Positions 1 through 21,188 of a stretch of DNA of 64,000 nt are shown here, piece by piece. Numbering within the stretch: position 1 is the first letter of the stretch; each line of letters starts with the position of its first letter. The stretch is from Myxocyprinus asiaticus (lineage: Eukaryota > Chordata > Actinopteri > Cypriniformes > Catostomidae), in assembly GCF_019703515.2 (NCBI RefSeq), contig NC_059379.1:22805880-22869879 (forward strand). The letters are read 5' to 3'. The position numbers were made by a program, and so were the translations under genes. The notes beneath the pieces are model-generated. The model made no database searches and was not told the DNA's origin. It worked only from the letters and a program-made list of their open reading frames with translations.

Positions 1-854
1 ACAGACAACGTCAGAGGCGTCTTACCTGGGCTGAGGAGAAGAAGAACTGGACTGTTGCCCAGTGGTCCAAAGTCCTCTTTTCAGATGAGAGCAAGTTTTG
101 TATTTCATTTGGAAACCAAGGTCCTAGAGTCTGGAGGAAGGGTGGACATCTGCTGGTGTTGGTCCATTGTATTTTTTGAAAACCAAAGTCACTGCACCCC
201 TTTACCAAGACATTTTGGAGCACTTCATGCTTCCTTCTGCTGACCAGCTTTTTAAAGATGCTGATTTCATTTTCCAGCAGGATTTGGCACCTGCCCACAC
301 TGCCAAAAGCACCAAAAGTTGGTTAAATGACCATGGTGTTGGTGTGCTTGACTGGCCAGCAAACTCACCAGACTTGAACCCCATAGAGAATCTATGGGGT
401 ATTGTCAAGAGGAAAATGAGAAACAAGAGACCAAAAAATGCAGATGAGCTGAAGGCCACTGTCAAAGAAACCTGGGCTTCCATACCACCTCAGCAGTGCC
501 ACAAACTGATCACCTCCATGCCACGCCGAATTGAGGCAGTAATTAAAGCAAAAGGAGCCCCTACCAAGTATTGAGTACATATACAGTAAATGAACATACT
601 TTCCAGAAGGCCAACAATTCACTAAAAATGTTTTTTTTATTGGTCTTATGATGTATTCTAATTTTTTGAGATAGTGAATTGGTGGGTTTTTGTTAAATGT
701 GAGCCAAAATCATCACGATTAAAAGAACCAAAGACTTAAACTACTTCAGTCTGTGTGCACTGAATTTATTTAATACACGAGTTTCACAATTTGAGTTGAA
801 TTACTGAAATAAATGAACTTTTCCACGACATTCTAATTTATTGAGATGCACCTG
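1..854 (+). mobile_element. Tc1/mariner transposon, right part, cut by window edge
   Basis: This is the 3' part of a Tc1-like DNA transposon in the same family as the copy at 21189-22787. The transposase reading frame ends at 574 and shows FQQDLAPAHTAK (second catalytic Asp) and SPDLNPIENLWG (third catalytic residue, Glu, intact here). Compared with the other copy, about 76 bases are missing near 141-150, which breaks the frame, so the copy is dead. The right inverted repeat runs to GAGATGCACCTG at 854, followed by the TA target dinucleotide. The left end lies outside the window. Confidence 0.93.
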
Positions 855-856
855 TA

Positions 857-1685
857 TTTATTGTCCTCTTAATTCAGGACTTCTGCATTCACCTTTAAAG
901 ACACATACAAAAATACCACAGATTAATGGAACTCATTTGCATAATATGGAAGCTATTTATTTTAAAATATGTCACGGACAACAAAACGAGGCCTGTTTTT
1001 AATGAAAGTCTCATAAGTAGGTAAAAAAATTACTATAATTTGTTACAGCTGTGAGAAAAAGTTCATACCTTAAAAAGAGTTTAAATGTTTATGAAATTTT
1101 GAAAATAACACTGCATTAATGATCAAAGTTTTACTAGAATTATCATAACCATTGTTCTTGACAACAAAATTCATTACCATCATTTTGGGATTTGTAGCTT
1201 TCCAACAGAAAACTAATACTAGTCCTATCAATTGCAATTCAGAAATGTTAGTTTCCATTGTTGTGGATTAATTTAAATTATGAAATCAGTTTAACCTAAA
1301 TTGCTTGAAAGTACACTGCACGATTAACTCAAAAGTCTCTTTACATAAAAGAAAATAAATATTACAGTTTCAAAATTGTCACAGTTATATCATATTCTGC
1401 CAATGCTACATCAAAGCTCAGTTGAATCAGATCCCAAACCTTGTTCCAAACAGACCTTTCACCAACTTCATCACTAGAGAAAACAACAGTTGCATAACCC
1501 TAATTGCTATTCCATCCCTATCCTACATATACATGACACCACTTTAAGCTTCTATATCCGCCTGCATGAGCAAATTTCTTTTGCACTACATAACCTTTAA
1601 TCTTTCTTTTGCTCTGCATAACCCATTCCTTCATGTCTCCCTCCCTCTCTGGCATTTTTCTTCTGCTGGACACTGAAAGTCTGAG
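857..1685. other. AT-rich spacer, includes csdc2 3' UTR
   Basis: No coding exon was recognised here. The part nearest 1685 should be the 3' UTR of csdc2, which is transcribed leftwards. TTTATT strings (AATAAA on the minus strand) occur near 855 and 953, but I cannot tell which, if any, is used for cleavage. Confidence 0.4.
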
Positions 1686-3193
1686 CTAGGAGCTGATAAC
1701 TTGCCCAGACCAGGTCTCATGCTTCCTTCCAGAACTAAGGTTGGTGATGACCACATCAACGGCTTGGAATTTTATGTTCTTGGGAGGAACAGGACACACT
1801 TTGTAGGTCATCTCATCCCCCTCCACTGGCACATATTCACCTTCAATACTAGAAAAAGATAATTGTGATCATAATTCAACAAAATAATACAACACAAGAT
1901 GTTAGTTAACTTTAGTTGATGCTGATAAAGAATGCCAATGAAATCCATAACGTTTTAAAAAATGATTGACTTTGGTATTAATCATGCAAAGAATGTTCTC
2001 ACTTACTCTGAGATGTGAACAAATATGTCCTCTCCTCCATGGGAGGGGTGAATGAATCCATGACCTTGTGATCTTGAGAAGTTTTTGCAAATGCCTTTGA
2101 AGACAGGTCCAGATTTGGCTCTCACAGATCTGACAAAAGACCATGATAAAGAAGTTTTGGATCAACTAGCATGATGCTTCAATTAATAAAAAAAGTCAAA
2201 AATCTCTTTATCTTTAATTTAAAGTACACTAAAAAAACAACAGCTCCTTAACTGAAGTTGATTTAGTCATGGACAGTGGCTTCACGTGTTTAAAATGAGG
2301 TTTCTTAAATTAAAATTAACTGTAATCTCAATATAACGGAAACCTCAATTAGGGAAACTAATTGCTTTGAGTAAACCTAGCTAAATTAGACATGTTAAAT
2401 TAACTCAGATATATTTCCGTGACTACCTAACAAGTATAGTGCATGCTAGCATGGTGATGGGAACCACTATGCTATGATTAGTATAGCAATGCACAATGAA
2501 CAAAGCAATTTAAAACATTTTTAACAGTCCTCAAAACAAGCTCAAGCTTCACTCTTCACCATGATGGTAACCCCAAAACGCCAATAATAGTCTCCTCCTT
2601 TACATTATTCTTGCACAATGACACATAAAATAACACTTAATTTTAACATTTTCTCTCACTATCAAGTGCCATGCAAAGTATGCTGGGAATTAGAAATCCC
2701 CTGCCCAGTTTCAGTTAACCAAACAAAAAAATATTCATGTTGTCCCAACAAAAATAGATTAAGTACAGCTTGAAAGCATTGAAACAACTCTGTCAATTTA
2801 AGTTCACTTGATTACATGATTTTTTTTAGTAATATGAACAAGGGAGGATTCGTAAACCTGACAATGATAAAAGTTAATTTTTTGGAGTGTAACACACCAA
2901 TACATGCAACATCGTTTTTTAACCAACTACCATAAAGTCAGACAAAATCAAAAATCACAGTCAACTTGGCAAAGTAACACAGTCAAGACGGGACTGTTTG
3001 CTGTTGCAGGTACTCACGCTGAATAGGTGCGTGTACGCTTGGTTGGCAGTGGGCTGAGAGGCTCCCCTGTCTTGGGCGGTTTCCTCTCCAACACATTAGT
3101 ACCCTCCCTCAGGAAAGGTAATGAAAGTGAGACAGGTGTTTGTGGGCAGTGCTGCTGGGGATCAGACGTAGAGGTGCTGTCTGAATCAGCCAT
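1686..3193 (-). CDS. csdc2: Cold shock domain-containing protein C2 (PIPPin-like)
   Basis: The gene encodes a small RNA-binding protein of the cold-shock-domain family; in mammals CSDC2/PIPPin binds mRNA 3' UTRs, notably in brain. Three coding exons on the minus strand (3018-3193, 2007-2129, 1686-1848) join in frame with GT-AG borders to give 153 aa, the human length. Residues 1-60 are a low-complexity N-terminus ending in [12 protein letters not shown]. The cold-shock domain follows, with [20 protein letters not shown] (RNP1-like), [20 protein letters not shown] (RNP2) and VCPVPPKN. The C-terminus reads [11 protein letters not shown]. The ATG at 3191-3193 (MADSDSTS) was chosen because it gives the family length; in-frame codons upstream are not conserved. 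A non-coding 5' exon probably lies upstream. The identification is firm; which teleost paralogue it is (a or b) cannot be told. Confidence 0.95.
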
Positions 3194-3849
3194 TAGCGTG
3201 AGGTTTACTGGAGAAGAGGACCTATGCGGTTTAAAATTCATTGGGTAAATCAGTGAGAAATAAAGACAACAATGTACTATATTATGTTTATGCATTTTAC
3301 ATATTAAACAGTTTATTGCTAATGTCCATGCTGCCTGATTTGAACAGCTTTGACCAGGGCCTTAGCAAGGTATTCTGGGCCCTTTGACTGTATCTTGGTC
3401 AGGGCCCCTTTCCTATTAAAAAAATACAGTTTAGAATTTGTTGTGGGGTCCCCCCCTGGACATGTGGGCCCCTAGAATCATTACCACCTTTCACCCCACG
3501 AGCTACGGCCCTGGCTTTTACTAGTGAAGAGACATTTTGATGCATGTTGTCTTCTCTGCATGCATCTGCTGCATCAGGACCATGCATATTTTATATCTTG
3601 GGCTTTTTCACCCTTTTCATTGTTTTCCAATGCACCATGTGGTTCTTCTGCCCTGTTATCTATGAGAGGCCACACATCCGGGCGCTGCAGACTACATATC
3701 AGCCTATTGACTTAGATTGAGATTAAACTGAGTGTGTGTATTATTTTTTATTATATTAATATTATTATTATGTTTTAACCTGCATTCAATAATGCAATAT
3801 AAACCTTTATGACAAACGTTGAATAATTCTCAGATTTAATAGCACACAG

Positions 3850-4400
3850 TATGTGTTATCATAAAAGTCATGCCAAGGCATACTCCATCAAATGTAATAT
3901 GTACGGATATAAAAGGATTCAGTGGAAATATAACCGGGTAGCGAGCGATGAAATTCAGTCGAAACAAGATCTTACCGTACTGTACGATATAGCGGATACC
4001 AAACTCTCGGTAAATATCGCAACCGCTGCGGGGAAAAATATCTACATAGCTACATTACAATCCAATATGAAATGCCCGAACACTACTATTCGTGGTTAAA
4101 ATATTCGATTCAAGCACCCATTAAATTAGGCTACGAGACGAAAGAGAGGGACACCCCATCTACACAGTGCGCAACGCGACAAAACAAGAACGCCCCCAAT
4201 ATAATCAACGCTGTCTACACTGCGAACGATAGAATTGTGACGTCGACATCCAGCAACCAATCAGAACGCTCACATTATAATCATTCAAATGAGTGCATTT
4301 TTGTGGAAAATTATTATATGCCATTATTGATTGTCATGGAAACGTTATTGGTTTGATGCGTCACTAACAGTGACGTCGACCTGGGTTTATATTTTATTTT
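3850..4400 (-). promoter_or_regulatory. CpG-richer segment, possible csdc2 promoter
   Basis: Relative to its surroundings this stretch is rich in CpG. It contains two copies of TGACGTCGAC (about 4238 and 4371) and a CCAAT box (about 4257). It lies about 0.7-1.2 kb upstream of the csdc2 start codon, where a 5' untranslated exon and promoter would be expected. The transcription start is inferred, not seen. Between 3300 and 3850 I see nothing coding, and 4400-4775 is featureless. Confidence 0.3.
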
Positions 4401-4775
4401 ATATTAAGTTAATAGTCTACTCTATTTCAAGACCTATAATTTACAGGATACAGGGCCTAAGAGAGTGATTCTCACGAAACCTGTAAAGAAAATGTCCTGG
4501 TCCTATTTTACTTAAAATTCAAAAGAAACAAATGAGAAATTATATTTTGCATATACAAAATAAAGCCTATTTTTCATGCACATTTTATCCACCGATTCCT
4601 TTAGCACCAATTCAGTTACTGCAATGCCAAAAAAGATTGTCAACAATGAGAGATTATTTAAATTCTGAAGTATTTATACATGTGCAATGTGCTTGAGTGT
4701 CCTGAAAACAATCTGACAATGCAAACCAAATCTTAATGGTCCTAAATGTAGGCTTAATTTTTAGTTGATTTGTGG

Positions 4776-5162
4776 TTAAAAGAGCAATCAGCAACATTTT
4801 TGTCATCTTGGACTTACACTGACATCTTGTGGTGTGGATGCAACATCATTCAATATCAATCGTTGTTACTTATAGGTGTCATTTTAGAAATTCAATATTC
4901 AGTCAACCATGATTAATCCAAGAGTGAAAGTGTCTGATACTGAGATTAAGTGAGTAGTAGCTGGTCATGTGAATCTAACATGGCAGCACCCATGTGTGTA
5001 CCCTCTCCATGTAGAATAAAACAGCTTTTATAAAGGTCACTTATATGACTGGAGTCTTCATCTCATGTGAGTGCTCATAATCTTATACATATGTTTCAAA
5101 ATCACAATCTCTTTAAGAGTGAAACTTTTTTAATGAGGAAAAAATACTGATTGCGCCTTTAA
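4776..5162 (+). repeat. Dispersed TTAA-type repeat, copy 1
   Basis: About 390 bp, shared with 15525-16323, 32056-32484 and (inverted) 62871-63190. Shared blocks include CATCTTGGACTTACACTGAC, GGATGCAACATCATTCAA, a CATGTGAATCTAACATGGCAG stretch (19-20 base core) and AGAATAAAACAGCTTTTATA. The better copies begin TTAAAGGTGCAC and end GTGCACCTTTAA, so this is an inverted-repeat element with a TTAA target, as in piggyBac or Kolobok relatives. It has no coding capacity. Confidence 0.8.
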
Positions 5163-6548
5163 ATACGACCAGGACATTTCCTTTACAAGTTTCATGAGAA
5201 TTTTACCACTGTTTAAATAAACAAAATTGACTTTTGGTGAAAAAAGGCAAAGGACACATCAGATTCAGTTATCAAGCCATCATAACCTGCTATAATTCTC
5301 ATACACACTCGAAGGCAACCATACAATTAACTATTCTGAAATTATTTTATTCTATAACCCACTGTGACTGATCAGCATTTTTTTTCCTCAAGAACAAAAA
5401 ATAAATAAAAATAAAAATAGTGGAGTTATTTAGAAAGGTGTATTTGCGGTGTGTTACAAGCAGCACAGAACTAATCATTCATACAGAGCTGCAAACACCC
5501 AGGCATGCCGGGTTACAACACAGTATTCATTGTTACAGCTGAATTGTCTAGCATTCATACAACAAAGACAAAAAGTTCATATTACAACCACAAACATGTT
5601 GAAAGCTTGTACTTTGCTTGGTATTCTGAAAACAAGTGCTAGTCTGTTGATAAGAGTGACTGATATCACCGATTTGACATGGGTACAGCTCTGTGAGGAA
5701 AAAAAATACAACCCTACAAAAAAAGGGCACTCAAATATACAGGAAAAAGTGCTCACAAGCTTGAAAGTCTGATTCCTGATCCATCTCTCGATAACTATGA
5801 GTCAAAACACTTTTGATAATACAGGAGATAATTTGATTGTTTTTTATATAAATAATCATTCAGTTTAAAACATTAAAGACTTGACCTGTTGTGCTCTCAG
5901 TACACATTTGACACATTCGATAGTTTTGGGTGGTGTGCATTGCAAGTTTGGAAATTTAGCAGACAAGTCACCCTGACTTACAGTAAAAATACCTACATGA
6001 ACAATAACAGGTCAAGTTTCAAGCTTGCATGAAGAACAAAACCAATTATTATGAGTAGTTGAAAAGCTCTGTTAAAAATATCAATTTAAAAAATATGCAA
6101 GATATCAATTTATCATTCGAGCTGAATACAGGACACAAATTCACAAGCTCTCATTACAGTTCAATGTAAAATGACGAGCAAAAAGGTCAGAAATAATCAT
6201 GTCTAACAGTTACCCAGACATATAGTTCAATTGCTCCATAACAAGTATGTACCTTCCAAAGCCTTCTAAAATGTTCATAGTTATCCATTCCTTAATTAAC
6301 ACAAAGCCAGCTTGAAATTTACAAGCACTGCAATTTAGCCCATTTCTTAACGTAATGCCTTTAATCTGTTCTGCAATGTAATCTACAGCCTGTAGAAGTT
6401 TGTGTGCTGAAATGACTTGTCTATGCAACACAGTTTTAAAAATGCATTGACTTATTACATGAGGGTGTTTAAACCTTTCATATACATACCAATCTTCCTG
6501 CTTGATACATAACCCCCTCCCAAATATATATTTAAGACCTATTCCCTC
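5163..6548 (-). other. Probable aco2 3' UTR and intergenic DNA
   Basis: No coding exon is seen. The stretch directly follows the aco2 stop codon at 6549. A TTTTATT string near 5343 (AATAAA on the minus strand) could end the transcript, giving a 3' UTR of about 1.2 kb. A 107-codon open frame at 5449-5772 has no recognisable protein character. Confidence 0.35.
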
Positions 6549-16964
<10,416 letters not shown>

Positions 16965-17060
16965 TTTGTTCACTGACAAAGATGTGACGCCAGGAAATCA
17001 CGTGCGGGTTTAAGAACTCATTGTCTTGGAAGGATGTTGAAATGTTTCGGTCTGATTGTA
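16965..17060 (-). promoter_or_regulatory. aco2 promoter-proximal region with E-box
   Basis: Immediately upstream of the aco2 ATG (16962-16964). A perfect CACGTG E-box stands at 16999-17004, within AATCACGTGCGG, which also fits a USF/MYC-type site. A TGTGACGCCAGG stretch lies at about 16983. Promoter function is inferred from position. Confidence 0.4.
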
Positions 17061-17299
17061 TCTACATGTATTTCTAATTAATTTATAAGAAAGAAAAAAA
17101 CACATCAACAAACACGAAGGATATATTTTATTGTTGTTTCTGGTAATGTATTTACCAGACGTTCATCTCTTACTTTGAGGACCTTGTCTAAAAAAAAAAA
17201 AAAAAAAAAATCTAACATGTCCTAAACCTGATTTATTTATTTGCCTATTTGATTTCTTATCAGCTACCCTAAAGTATAATGCTTTCACTACTTTCATAT

Positions 17300-17575
17300 T
17301 GTACTATGACTTAAAAAACAGAGAGCGGTGATTAAGACAGTCAGATGGGAGAAGATGCCAAATTTACTGTCAATCTCTCAGCAGCTGTAATAGAAACCCC
17401 CTCGCAGCTGTGTTTAAAAAAACGAATTCCTCGGTAATATAACACAAAGAATAATGTTAGAAATTTACACTCAATATTTAAAAAAAGTATCATATAAAAA
17501 TTTTGCTTGATTTTCCCTGCTCAATAAGGCGGAAACGCGTCATCACAGTCTGTGAAAAAGGTCTGTTGGGGGCAA
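17300..17575 (+). repeat. Dispersed repeat, second family
   Basis: Shares stretches with the insert at 15670-16055 (GTAATATAA.ACAAAG, ATAATGTTA.AAATTTAC, TAAG.CGGAAAC) and, inverted, with 29370-29640 (GACAGTCAGATGGGAGAAGA). No coding potential. Ends not defined. Confidence 0.6.
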
Positions 17576-17589
17576 TAAGCTGCTCCATG

Positions 17590-18180
17590 AGCAAATCAGA
17601 AGCCAAGGCACTTTTTCGAAAAGCTGTAAATAATATCTGGCAGAAATTTGGGATGCAGAAATAAAGGGGAGTCACTTATATAAGATACCGGAAAGTGTGG
17701 GTACAGGAGGAAGAACCATAGCTTTATTAATAAGAAGAGAAGAATCAATAATAACAAGAATACACAAAAGTCACATTGGATTAAATGGAAATTTGTATAA
17801 AATAAAAAAAGCATCGTAATGGGTTATGCAGTCATTGCGATGACGTGGAGACAGCTGATTATGTAATTTCTACATTGCACAGCCTACAACAATGAAAGAC
17901 AAGTATTACACTCAAAATTGCAGGCAAAGGGAATCCAAGGCATGTCATTAAAATGTATTTTGGCGGAAAAACAAGGTAAATTAGATATGACAGATGATGT
18001 TCTGAGGTATATGAAAGCAACAGGATTGTTTTTTAGAATATAAGTTTTATGTATGTATGTATGTATGTATGGGAAAGAGCTGTCCTTCCGCATCGCTGTT
18101 TCACACTCCAGTTCAGTTGGTGACGGTAATGCACCAAAAGCCGGTTTGCCAACCGCCAATAAATACTAGAAGAAGAAGAA
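17590..18180 (+). mobile_element. 5'-truncated non-LTR retrotransposon 3' end
   Basis: A broken frame near 17810-18030 reads like the C-terminal tail of an RNase H-bearing LINE (HCDDVETADYVI, then MSLKCILAEKQGKLDMTDDV in another frame). It is followed by a 3' UTR with GGTGACGGTAATGCACC and GTTTGCCAACCGCCAATAAA, ending in a GAA repeat at 18166-18180. The same ending is seen at 56140-56205. An ATGT microsatellite (about 18051-18070) lies inside. The element stops about 92 bp before the phf5a start codon. Confidence 0.7.
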
Positions 18181-18272
18181 TCTGCGCCGCAGCATCTCAC
18201 GCGAAAACTACCAGAAGAAGAAGATCATCGCCGCCTGGTGTCGTGCAAACTGGAAAGGTTTATTCTCTGATT

Positions 18273-20086
18273 ATGGCAAAACATCATCCAGATTTGATTT
18301 TTTGCAGGAAACAGGCTGGTGTTGGTAAGGCTTTCCATTTATTACATCTATATCGGTGTAATTGTTCTCAGAGGTTTAATGCCTCCGTCCATGGTTTTAT
18401 CTAAAGCTGAGTGTTTGCTAACCCAGGTCTTTTGAGTTAATAGTATCATTCCTAAAAGGTGGAGGAAAATCATTAATTGCTCTTAGTATCAGTTCAAAGG
18501 CCTCCTTAACAAAGTCCACATTGGTTTCCAAACATTTAGAAACTAAACATTTATTCTGACAAACTTGGTGAAGCATTGTAACAAGAACGTATGCAAACGT
18601 GCTTACTCGTTTGTGTGCAGCGTCCTCAGGGGTTGGAAGAAAGCATTGACATTCTTTATTTGAAAGATTTTGCTGTGTTTTGTTTTTCTTTGCTGTTCAG
18701 TTTGATCGAGCGTTAAATGCTTTGAATCTGATTTGTTCTCTTTCTTTTCTTTGCAGCTATTGGAAGACTGTGTGAAAAATGTAAGTTTTGGACTGTGGGA
18801 TGTTGTGTTGGGGCTTTAGTTTGTTTATTTAAAGGGATAGTTCACCCAAAATTGAAAATTCTCATCATTTACTACCTCATGCCATCCCAGATGTGTATGA
18901 CTTTCTTCTGAACACAAATTATGATTTTTAGAAGAATATTTCAGCTCTGTAGGTCCATACAATGCAAGCGAATGGTGGCCAGAAATTTGAAGCTCCAAAA
19001 AGCACATAAAGTCAGCATAAAAGTAATCCATTAGACTCCAGTGGTTAAATCTATATCTTCAGAAATTATATGATAGGTGTGGGTAAAAACACAGATCAAT
19101 ATTTTAGTCGTTTACTATAAATTCTCCTCCCTGCCCAGTAGGGGGTGATATATGCATGATGAATGCGAATCGCCAAAAACAAAAGAATGTGGAAGTGAAA
19201 GTGGACATTTATCTTAAAAAGGACTTAAATATTGATCTGTATCTCACCCACACCTATTATGTCACTTCTGAAGACATGGATTTAACCACAGGAGTGTTAT
19301 GGATTACTTTTATGTGCTTTTTGAGCTTCAAAGTTTGTCATCTTTCATTTGCATTTCATGGCCCTTCAGAGCTGAGATATTCTAAAATCTTTGTGTTCAG
19401 TAGAAGAAAGAAAGTCATACAAATCTGGGATTGCATGAGGGAGAGTAAATGAGAGTAAATCTATCCATCTCTCTCTCTCTTTAGCTTTGTCAAGCCAACA
19501 TCAAAGTTTATCTTGATGAACTTTACCTGTTTGGTTAAAGCAAAATGTATCATTCATTTGGATAGTAACAAAATTAATACTGTTCATCAAATACAGTATT
19601 GTCTCTCAAAAAATGTGTTTGTTTTTAAGGTGATGGCAAATGCGTTATCTGTGACTCATACGTCAGACCTTGCACACTTGTTCGTATTTGTGATGAATGC
19701 AACTATGGGTCTTACCAAGGGCGCTGTGTCATCTGTGGAGGACCTGGTGTATCTGATGCTTACTACTGCAAAGAGTGCACCATCCAGGAGAAAGATGTGA
19801 GTAAACTTGCATGTTTTCATTATGTTTGAGTAGCCTAAGCATTGTGTAACCATATTTTCCTTTCTTCAGTACTTTGGGACTGTTTAATCTCATGTTGAGT
19901 TGAGGATCATTTTAGGATGGCAAATGTAATTATTATTATGGTTTTGTTGTGTTATTAGTTGTTTCTTAGGAACTGTTGGTTTCATTTTTTACACAGAGGG
20001 ATGGTTGCCCCAAGATTGTGAATCTCGGCAGCTCGAAGACTGACCTGTTCTATGAGAGAAAGAAATATGGTTTTAAGAAGAGGTGA
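18273..20086 (+). CDS. phf5a: PHD finger-like domain protein 5A (SF3b14b)
   Basis: The product is a zinc-binding subunit of the SF3b complex in U2 snRNP, where with SF3B1 it helps hold the branch-point adenosine; it also contacts chromatin-linked Paf1 complex. Four exons (18273-18324, 18757-18780, 19630-19796, 19997-20086) join in frame to 110 aa, exactly the human length, and the product appears essentially identical to human. It starts [17 protein letters not shown]. Zinc-binding cysteines are in [45 protein letters not shown] and [10 protein letters not shown]. It ends with the basic KKYGFKKR. The second coding exon is only 24 bp. A palindromic element fills most of the intron before exon 3. 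A polyadenylation signal follows at 20162. Confidence 0.99.
18829..19452 (+). repeat. Palindromic TTAA element (GGGATAGTTCACCC ends), truncated
   Basis: Begins TTTAAAGGGATAGTTCACCC and runs through a long arm (TCAGCTCTGTAGGTCCATAC, AGCTCCAAAAAGCACATAAA), a centre with CCAGTAGGGGGTGATA (19135-19150), then the same arm inverted. It fades out at about 19450 (GGGAGAGTAAATGAG) before the expected closing end. It is the same family as 34053-34891 and lies in a phf5a intron. The 98-codon frame across it is not a gene. Confidence 0.85.
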
Positions 20087-20161
20087 AGATACCAAGGCGT
20101 TTAGTTGTATGTTGCATTAGTTTTTCCATGCAAGAGTTTTTGGGATCAGAATTGTTGATAC

Positions 20162-20167
20162 AATAAA
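20162..20167 (+). terminator. phf5a polyadenylation signal
   Basis: AATAAA lies 76 bp after the phf5a stop codon, in AGTTGATACAATAAAACATTG-type context, consistent with a short 3' UTR. Confidence 0.75.
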
Positions 20168-20199
20168 ACATTGTTTTTATTTTATTTTTTACAGTGTTT

Positions 20200-21186
20200 T
20201 CTCTTTTGGTATTTGATAACACCACTAAAAGCTCACAGTGTTATGTCAGTATGTTCAATTTACCTTGCCATTAATACTATTTTGAATATCAATCTATAGG
20301 AGAGTAAACCAAAGCAAAACATGTTCCAGGTTATTTTGCCATAGAAAACTCTCATGAACCTTATTCATAGTAGTGCCAATTTGTAATTTTTGATGGGAAT
20401 GAAAAATTCACAGTGTTTTGGATTTTTCCGCTGATGAAATATTGAAGGGAAGAAAAAAAAAAACATCTTTTCAAGAAATTTCTGCCTTTAACTAGCAGTA
20501 TATCTACTGATATCTCTGTTCAGTGATGTTGCAGCTTAGTGGGATAGCAGTGAAATGTAATCAGTTAGCAGTTTATTTAAATATTTCAAATTTATATGCA
20601 CACCATAGTTTTAATAGACAATTCTTGATAATATACATATACAATTAAAAAAAATCACATTCTAGAAATTGTTTTTTTGCCCACCAGTTTGAGAACCACT
20701 GGTGTAATGTATCCCAACACATCATATTAAGGATTTCGTTACAAGTACTGTCTGGGGTAATGGAATGTGTATTGGTTAGAGTGGATAAATGTATCAGTGG
20801 ATATACTGTATAAAGACTAAAGTAACTCCATCAGTCTATTTCAAAAATGCCTGGGAGAGTTTTATGAAGGGTTCTGGTATGAAAAAGACAATGGGTGTGA
20901 GGGGGAAAAAAAAAAATATATATATATAATATCTCATGACATGTCTTACTATTCAAAAATGACTGGCCCACTAAGATTGTTTATAAATCTCTCATATTGC
21001 ATATACTGTGATAAATTAATAACCACTTGCTTGATCTGAACAAAATAGGTGTCATTTTAAAGCATAGAATCTGGAATTTACAATGCATAAAGCTCATCCT
21101 GCCAATTCTTAAATAATGCTTTCTAATTTGCTTCAAAATTAGAACTGATTTGTTCTCATCATTTGCAAATTTGTTATCACAACAAT
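20200..21186. other. Intergenic, nothing recognised
   Basis: AT-rich DNA between phf5a and the Tc1 copy. A short AT run lies at about 20917-20930. No exon of tob2, which sits here in human as I recall, was found. Confidence 0.5.
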
Positions 21187-21188
21187 TA

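Noticed and set aside
5449..5772. 107-codon open frame downstream of aco2
   Set aside because: It lies in likely 3' UTR, has no domain character, and composition follows the AT-rich background.
18057..18404. 115-codon frame running into phf5a exon 1
   Set aside because: It is mostly LINE tail and reads past the phf5a donor; phf5a uses another frame.
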